From an uncultured Collinsella sp. (GTDB taxonomy: Bacteria > Actinomycetota > Coriobacteriia > Coriobacteriales > Coriobacteriaceae), in the NCBI GenBank assembly GCA_900541135.1, contig UQIG01000045.1, positions 1-16,063 of the forward strand: 16,063 bases of DNA. The letters are read 5' to 3'. The notes under the pieces are model-generated. The model made no database searches. It was not told where the DNA came from and saw nothing but the letters and a program-made list of their open reading frames with translations. This document shows, piece by piece, positions 13,237 through 16,063 of the stretch (the first letter of the stretch is position 1; each line of letters begins with the position of its first letter). Both the position numbers and the translations under genes were made by a program.

Positions 13237-14763
13237 ATGGAATCGACTGATGTACTGGTAATTGGATCTGGCATTGCGGGCCTTTGCGCCGCCATCGAAG
13301 CGGCACGCACGGGTGCAACCGTCACTGTGGCAAGCGCCGGCAAGACTATGAGTGGATCGAGCTTCTTCCCCGGAACCTGGGGCCTAGGGGTTATCGGACC
13401 CGTTAACGAAGACGACGAGCAGGACCTCATCGACACCATCCTGGCCGTCGGCGGCGGCGTTGCCGACCCCGAACTCGTCCAAGCGTTCGTCCACGGCATT
13501 CCCCAAGCGATTGACTGGCTCGAGCAAGACCTGGGCGTTGAGCTCCAGCGTCCGCAAAGCGCCAAGAGTGCTCAACAAAAGCAATTTATCCCCTGCTTTG
13601 ACCACAAGACGCGCATGTGGCGCGGCCTCACCCGCAAGCCCCTTGAGGACGCTCTGACGACCTGGATCGAGTCGCTCGGCATTCGCCTGCTCCCCCGCCA
13701 TGAGCTTATCGACCTTGTTGAGGACACGAACGGCAGAATAACCGGAACCGTACTCTACGACCTTACCGAAAATCGAATCGTGCCCTTTGCTGCCAAGGCC
13801 ACGGTCATCGCAGCCGGTGGCACAGGCGGCCTGTTCGAGCGCAGCCTTACGTCGGCTGATGTGCTCAGTTCCTCGCAGGCCATCGCGCTGGCGCACGGCG
13901 CAACACTTACTAATATAGAGTTCATGCAGATGATGCCCGGCTTCATCGAGCCCAGGCGTAACTTGGTCTTCAATGAGAAAACCTGGCGCTACGTGCACGT
14001 AGACCAGCCGGTAGATATTGCCGACGACAAGCTGGACGACCTGCTCGAGCAGCGCTCTGGATATGGTCCCTTCACGTCACGCTTGGCCTCCCGCGCTATC
14101 GATCTCGTCATCGATCAGGCAGGTGTCGAAGGCCTGGCACTCCACTACGACTTCCCCCGCGAGGATGTCCCAGAGTTTGTGCAGACCTTTGCCACCTGGC
14201 TGCAAGACGAGCACGGCATCGCGCCGACCGACGAGATGCGCGTTGCGATGTATGCCCACGCCGCTAACGGCGGCATCAAGATCGATAAGACCGCGCACAC
14301 GGGCGTTGAGGGCCTCTACGCTTGCGGCGAGGCGACAGGCGGCATGCACGGCGCCGACCGCATTGGTGGCTTGTCAAGCGCCAACGGCATCGTATTCGGA
14401 CGTATCGCGGGCGCATCGGCAGCCCTTGCAGCGCAGAAAGAGCCTGAGGCGGCCCTGAAGGCGGATATCACCCTCCCCCAGTACGGCATTGCCGCAACAG
14501 ATGCCGAACGCCTGACACACAGCCTTAGGCACACGATGAGCACCTTTTGCATGATCAACAGGACCGAAACAGGCCTATCCGAGGCCCTGCAACAGCTTGA
14601 AAGCCTGCAAGACGAAGCCACGGCTCTAAATAAGCCACATGCCAACGACAGCGAAATCGCTGCCCTCGCCCGCCTGCAATCGCAGATTCAACTAGCACAG
14701 GAAATGGTCAAAGCCATGCGCAAGCGGACCGAAAGCCTGGGTTCGCACTATCGAGCGGACTAA
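13237..14763 (+). CDS. FAD-dependent oxidoreductase, fumarate reductase/aspartate oxidase superfamily
   Basis: 508-residue flavoprotein. The N-terminal Rossmann motif is VLVIGSGIAGLCAAIEAA (6-23), with a further FAD contact at VIAAGGTGGLF (190-200). H341AANGGIKID, GLYACGEATGGMHGADRIGG (359-378) and SSANGIVFGR (380-389) are the superfamily's FAD/substrate blocks. The C-terminus RKRTESLGSHYRAD (495-508) matches the R-x-E-x-x-G-x-H-x-R-x-D ending of SdhA/FrdA/NadB. It is cytosolic (no Tat signal, no heme-binding domain). It resembles L-aspartate oxidase in size and ending, but the usual HGANRL-x-S-x-S-L-x-E block is changed to HGADRIGGLSSANG, and no nadA or nadC lies beside it, so the substrate is uncertain. 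AAAGGA seven bases before ATG 13237 sets the start. It appears to be monocistronic. Confidence 0.85.
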   Translation: MESTDVLVIGSGIAGLCAAIEAARTGATVTVASAGKTMSGSSFFPGTWGLGVIGPVNEDDEQDLIDTILAVGGGVADPELVQAFVHGIPQAIDWLEQDLGVELQRPQSAKSAQQKQFIPCFDHKTRMWRGLTRKPLEDALTTWIESLGIRLLPRHELIDLVEDTNGRITGTVLYDLTENRIVPFAAKATVIAAGGTGGLFERSLTSADVLSSSQAIALAHGATLTNIEFMQMMPGFIEPRRNLVFNEKTWRYVHVDQPVDIADDKLDDLLEQRSGYGPFTSRLASRAIDLVIDQAGVEGLALHYDFPREDVPEFVQTFATWLQDEHGIAPTDEMRVAMYAHAANGGIKIDKTAHTGVEGLYACGEATGGMHGADRIGGLSSANGIVFGRIAGASAALAAQKEPEAALKADITLPQYGIAATDAERLTHSLRHTMSTFCMINRTETGLSEALQQLESLQDEATALNKPHANDSEIAALARLQSQIQLAQEMVKAMRKRTESLGSHYRAD

Positions 14764-14806
14764 GCCGAGCACCCCTCCAGAGCAGAACACAACTTCTCGA
14801 TATTAA

Positions 14807-14840
14807 TGGGTCCCGTGAACTCAAAGCGACACAGGGCCCA
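14807..14840. repeat. Imperfect hairpin between flavoprotein and dinD
   Basis: TGGGTCCCGTG (14807-14817) and CACAGGGCCCA (14830-14840) can pair over 11 positions with one C-A mismatch and one G-U pair. No T tract follows, so terminator activity is doubtful. Confidence 0.35.
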
Positions 14841-14860
14841 TTCGTGTCCGCGCGGGCAAA

Positions 14861-14866
14861 TATACT
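14861..14866 (+). promoter_or_regulatory. Possible -10 of dinD
   Basis: TATACT matches the -10 consensus at 5 of 6 positions, 58 bases upstream of ATG 14925. No good -35 is visible. A perfect GAAC-N4-GTTC SOS box was not found; GAAC-ACAA-CTTC at 14785-14796 is one base off but far upstream. Confidence 0.35.
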
Positions 14867-14924
14867 CATTCTGAATACGGAGTCGACATAGTCCACGTAG
14901 ACAAACGAACAGAAAGGAAGAGAT

Positions 14925-15785
14925 ATGGACAGCAGGGATATCGAGAAATGGCGTGTCGAACTTGACAGCTACGCCCATGTAGAAGACGGCGTTGAGTATT
15001 GGCTCGCACGCGATTTAATGGAACCCCTCGGATACACCCAATGGCGTAATTTTGAGACTGCAGTTAAGAGATCCATGGCATCGTGTGACACCAATAAAAT
15101 GCCTGTTGCCGCCCATTTTGCTGAGGCCAGCAAAATGGTAGATGCCGGCATCGCCAAACGAGCCGTAAAAGACTACAAGCTGACGCGCTACGCATGCTAT
15201 TTAATCGCCCAAAACGGAGACCCAAACAAGCCAGAGATCGCGCTCGCCCAGGCATACTTTGCCGTGCAGACGCGCCGCCAAGAGCTCATAGAGCAGCGCT
15301 TCGCAGAGATTCAGCGCTTGCAGGCGCGCCACTCGCTATCCGATTCAGAGAAACAGCTCTCGGGTATTGCGTTCAAACGCGGCGTGGACTCCAAAGGATT
15401 CGCGATCATCAAGTCGAAGGGCGATGAGGCGTTATTCGGCGGCAGAAGCACGGCGGAAATGAAGCAGCAGCTCGGCGTACCCAAGAGCGCGGCATTGGCG
15501 GACAGGTTAGCCGATGTCCTCATCAAAGCAAAGGACCTCACGAACTCGATGACGGCCTTCAACGCCGAGGAACACGACTTGTACGGTCTGGACCAGATCA
15601 AACAAGAACACGTCGAGAACAACACGAGCGTGCGTGGCAGCCTCATCGACCGCGGAATTGTTCCCGAGAACCTACCGCCTGCCGAGGATACAAAAAAGCT
15701 CGAGCGTCGCGTGAAGGCAGACGAGAAGAAACTCAAGGAGGGTACTGACGGTTTCACCGATCCCCAGGGTAGACTCAATCTGTGA
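14925..15785 (+). CDS. dinD: DinD, DNA-damage-inducible protein D
   Basis: 286-residue DinD homologue; the E. coli protein is about 274 residues, SOS-induced, and reported to counteract RecA filament activity. The N-terminal BRO-N-like domain covers about 18-115: EYWLARDLMEPLGYTQWRNF (24-43), AVKRSMASC (46-54), VKDYKLTRYACYLIAQNGDP (81-100). The central part is helical and charged (RRQELIEQRFAEIQRLQ, 117-133), then GIAFKRGVDSKGFAIIKSKG (147-166) and GVPKSAALADRLADVLIKAK (184-203). The C-terminal segment NNTSVRGSLIDRGIVPENLP (232-251) is typical of DinD, and the tail is Lys/Glu-rich. AGGAAG before the ATG supports the start. It is also found on mobile elements, and adjacency to tRNA genes makes integration plausible, but no integrase is present. 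Confidence 0.9.
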   Translation: MDSRDIEKWRVELDSYAHVEDGVEYWLARDLMEPLGYTQWRNFETAVKRSMASCDTNKMPVAAHFAEASKMVDAGIAKRAVKDYKLTRYACYLIAQNGDPNKPEIALAQAYFAVQTRRQELIEQRFAEIQRLQARHSLSDSEKQLSGIAFKRGVDSKGFAIIKSKGDEALFGGRSTAEMKQQLGVPKSAALADRLADVLIKAKDLTNSMTAFNAEEHDLYGLDQIKQEHVENNTSVRGSLIDRGIVPENLPPAEDTKKLERRVKADEKKLKEGTDGFTDPQGRLNL

Positions 15786-15827
15786 AAGCGGCCGCGCCCT
15801 TTCGGGTTCGACCCCATGCGAGGTTAA

Positions 15828-15860
15828 CAAAAAAGCGACCAGCCTAAGCCAGTCGCTTTA
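15828..15860 (-). terminator. Terminator after the tRNA-Lys genes
   Basis: On the minus strand AAAGCGAC (15859-15852) and GTCGCTTT (15839-15832) form an 8-bp stem, followed by a run of six T. It lies about 10 bases after the CCA end of the first tRNA gene and closes that minus-strand transcript. The dinD stop is 43 bases away on the other strand. Confidence 0.8.
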
Positions 15861-15868
15861 CCATGCTT

Positions 15869-15944
15869 TGGTGGGCCGTCAGGGGGTCGAACCCTGGACC
15901 TTGGGATTAAGAGTCCCCTGCTCTACCAACTGAGCTAACGACCC
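15869..15944 (-). tRNA. tRNA-Lys (anticodon CTT)
   Basis: A 76-base cloverleaf read on the minus strand. The acceptor stem is GGGTCGT/ACGGCCC, the D-arm GCTC/GAGC, the anticodon loop CTCTTAA with anticodon CTT, the T-arm CAGGG-TTCGAAC-CCCTG, the discriminator A, and CCA is encoded. The anticodon stem's outer pair appears to be G27-A43. It reads lysine codon AAG. Confidence 0.96.
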
Positions 15945-15948
15945 AAAG

Positions 15949-15974
15949 CTAAAGTCCGTTGTGGCGGACTTTAG
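15949..15974. repeat. 10-bp hairpin between the two tRNA genes
   Basis: CTAAAGTCCG (15949-15958) and CGGACTTTAG (15965-15974) pair perfectly around TTGTGG. It sits in the 43-base spacer of the tandem tRNA transcript and may be a processing signal. The following T tract is too weak for a clear terminator. Confidence 0.6.
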
Positions 15975-15987
15975 AGGAGATATCGTG

Positions 15988-16063
15988 TGGTGGGCCGTCA
16001 GGGGGTCGAACCCTGGACCTTGGGATTAAGAGTCCCCTGCTCTACCAACTGAGCTAACGACCC
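15988..16063 (-). tRNA. tRNA-Lys (anticodon CTT), second identical copy
   Basis: Identical over all 76 bases, including encoded CCA, to the copy at 15869-15944. Its first base is the last base of the window, so promoter and upstream context are missing. The two copies are probably transcribed together towards the terminator at 15828-15860. Confidence 0.96.

Noticed and set aside
14785..14796. Candidate SOS box GAAC-ACAA-CTTC upstream of dinD
   Set aside because: One mismatch from the Gram-positive LexA consensus GAAC-N4-GTTC and about 130 bases upstream of the start, outside the likely promoter.
14760..14978. 72-codon minus-strand frame containing CPRGHEW
   Set aside because: It looks slightly protein-like, but it overlaps the dinD start, has no clear ribosome binding site and no family I recognise. 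It might be a relic; too weak to annotate.
15795..15825. T-arm-like GGGTTCGACCCC after dinD, possible tRNA remnant or attachment site
   Set aside because: The stem does not extend to a proper 5-bp T-stem with a 7-base loop, and no matching repeat of the nearby tRNA-Lys 3' end or integrase is present.
1..16063. CRISPR array, integrase, phage or restriction genes
   Set aside because: No regularly spaced repeats and no such protein families were seen on either strand.

Overview
The window looks like a chromosomal contig from a gut coriobacterium, most likely Collinsella (Actinomycetota). This is inferred from the GC-rich codon use, the sufCBDSU order behind a divergent Rrf2 regulator, the NifU-like/GGGtGRT gene pair and the LPXTG-type surface protein. 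It is not proven by any marker gene here. The first 47 bases are not biological: they are Illumina Nextera adapter with an i5 index, so the left end is an uncleaned assembly end. The right end stops exactly at the first base of a tRNA-Lys that is identical to a copy 119 bp before it, as expected for an assembly break at a repeat.

Layout. 48-636 (-): 3'-truncated AAA-ATPase-like protein. 839-2617 (-): secreted, sortase-anchored protein with a probable lysozyme-like domain and a long Ser/Asp/Asn-rich stalk. 2746-3879 (-): a compact three-gene unit of Rrf2/IscR-type regulator, MntA-like nucleotidyltransferase and HepT-like partner. 4102-9347 (+): complete SUF iron-sulfur assembly operon sufC-sufB-sufD-sufS-sufU, closed by a strong terminator. 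9411-10006: gene-free, rich in inverted repeats. 10007-10819 (-): REP-associated (Y1) transposase homologue that has lost catalytic residues and carries a C-terminal helix-turn-helix. 11223-12980 (+): IscU/NifU-like scaffold protein and a GGGtGRT-family protein, with their own terminator. 13237-14763 (+): FAD-dependent oxidoreductase of the fumarate reductase/aspartate oxidase superfamily. 14925-15785 (+): DinD. 15869-16063 (-): two identical tRNA-Lys(CTT) genes.

How the parts may work together. The window is dominated by Fe-S cluster biology. SufS and SufU supply sulfur, SufBCD builds clusters, and a Cys3-containing Rrf2 regulator sits divergently. A near-match to the E. coli IscR type-1 operator lies between the two promoters. 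A second, separate scaffold-like protein is paired with the functionally undescribed GGGtGRT protein 1.9 kb downstream of suf. The MntA/HepT-type pair begins 8 bases after the regulator stop codon, with its ribosome binding site overlapping that stop, so it is probably co-expressed with the Fe-S sensor. The two most interesting hypotheses are the NifU-like/GGGtGRT pair as an accessory Fe-S or metal-cofactor system, and an Fe-S-responsive toxin-antitoxin-like module.
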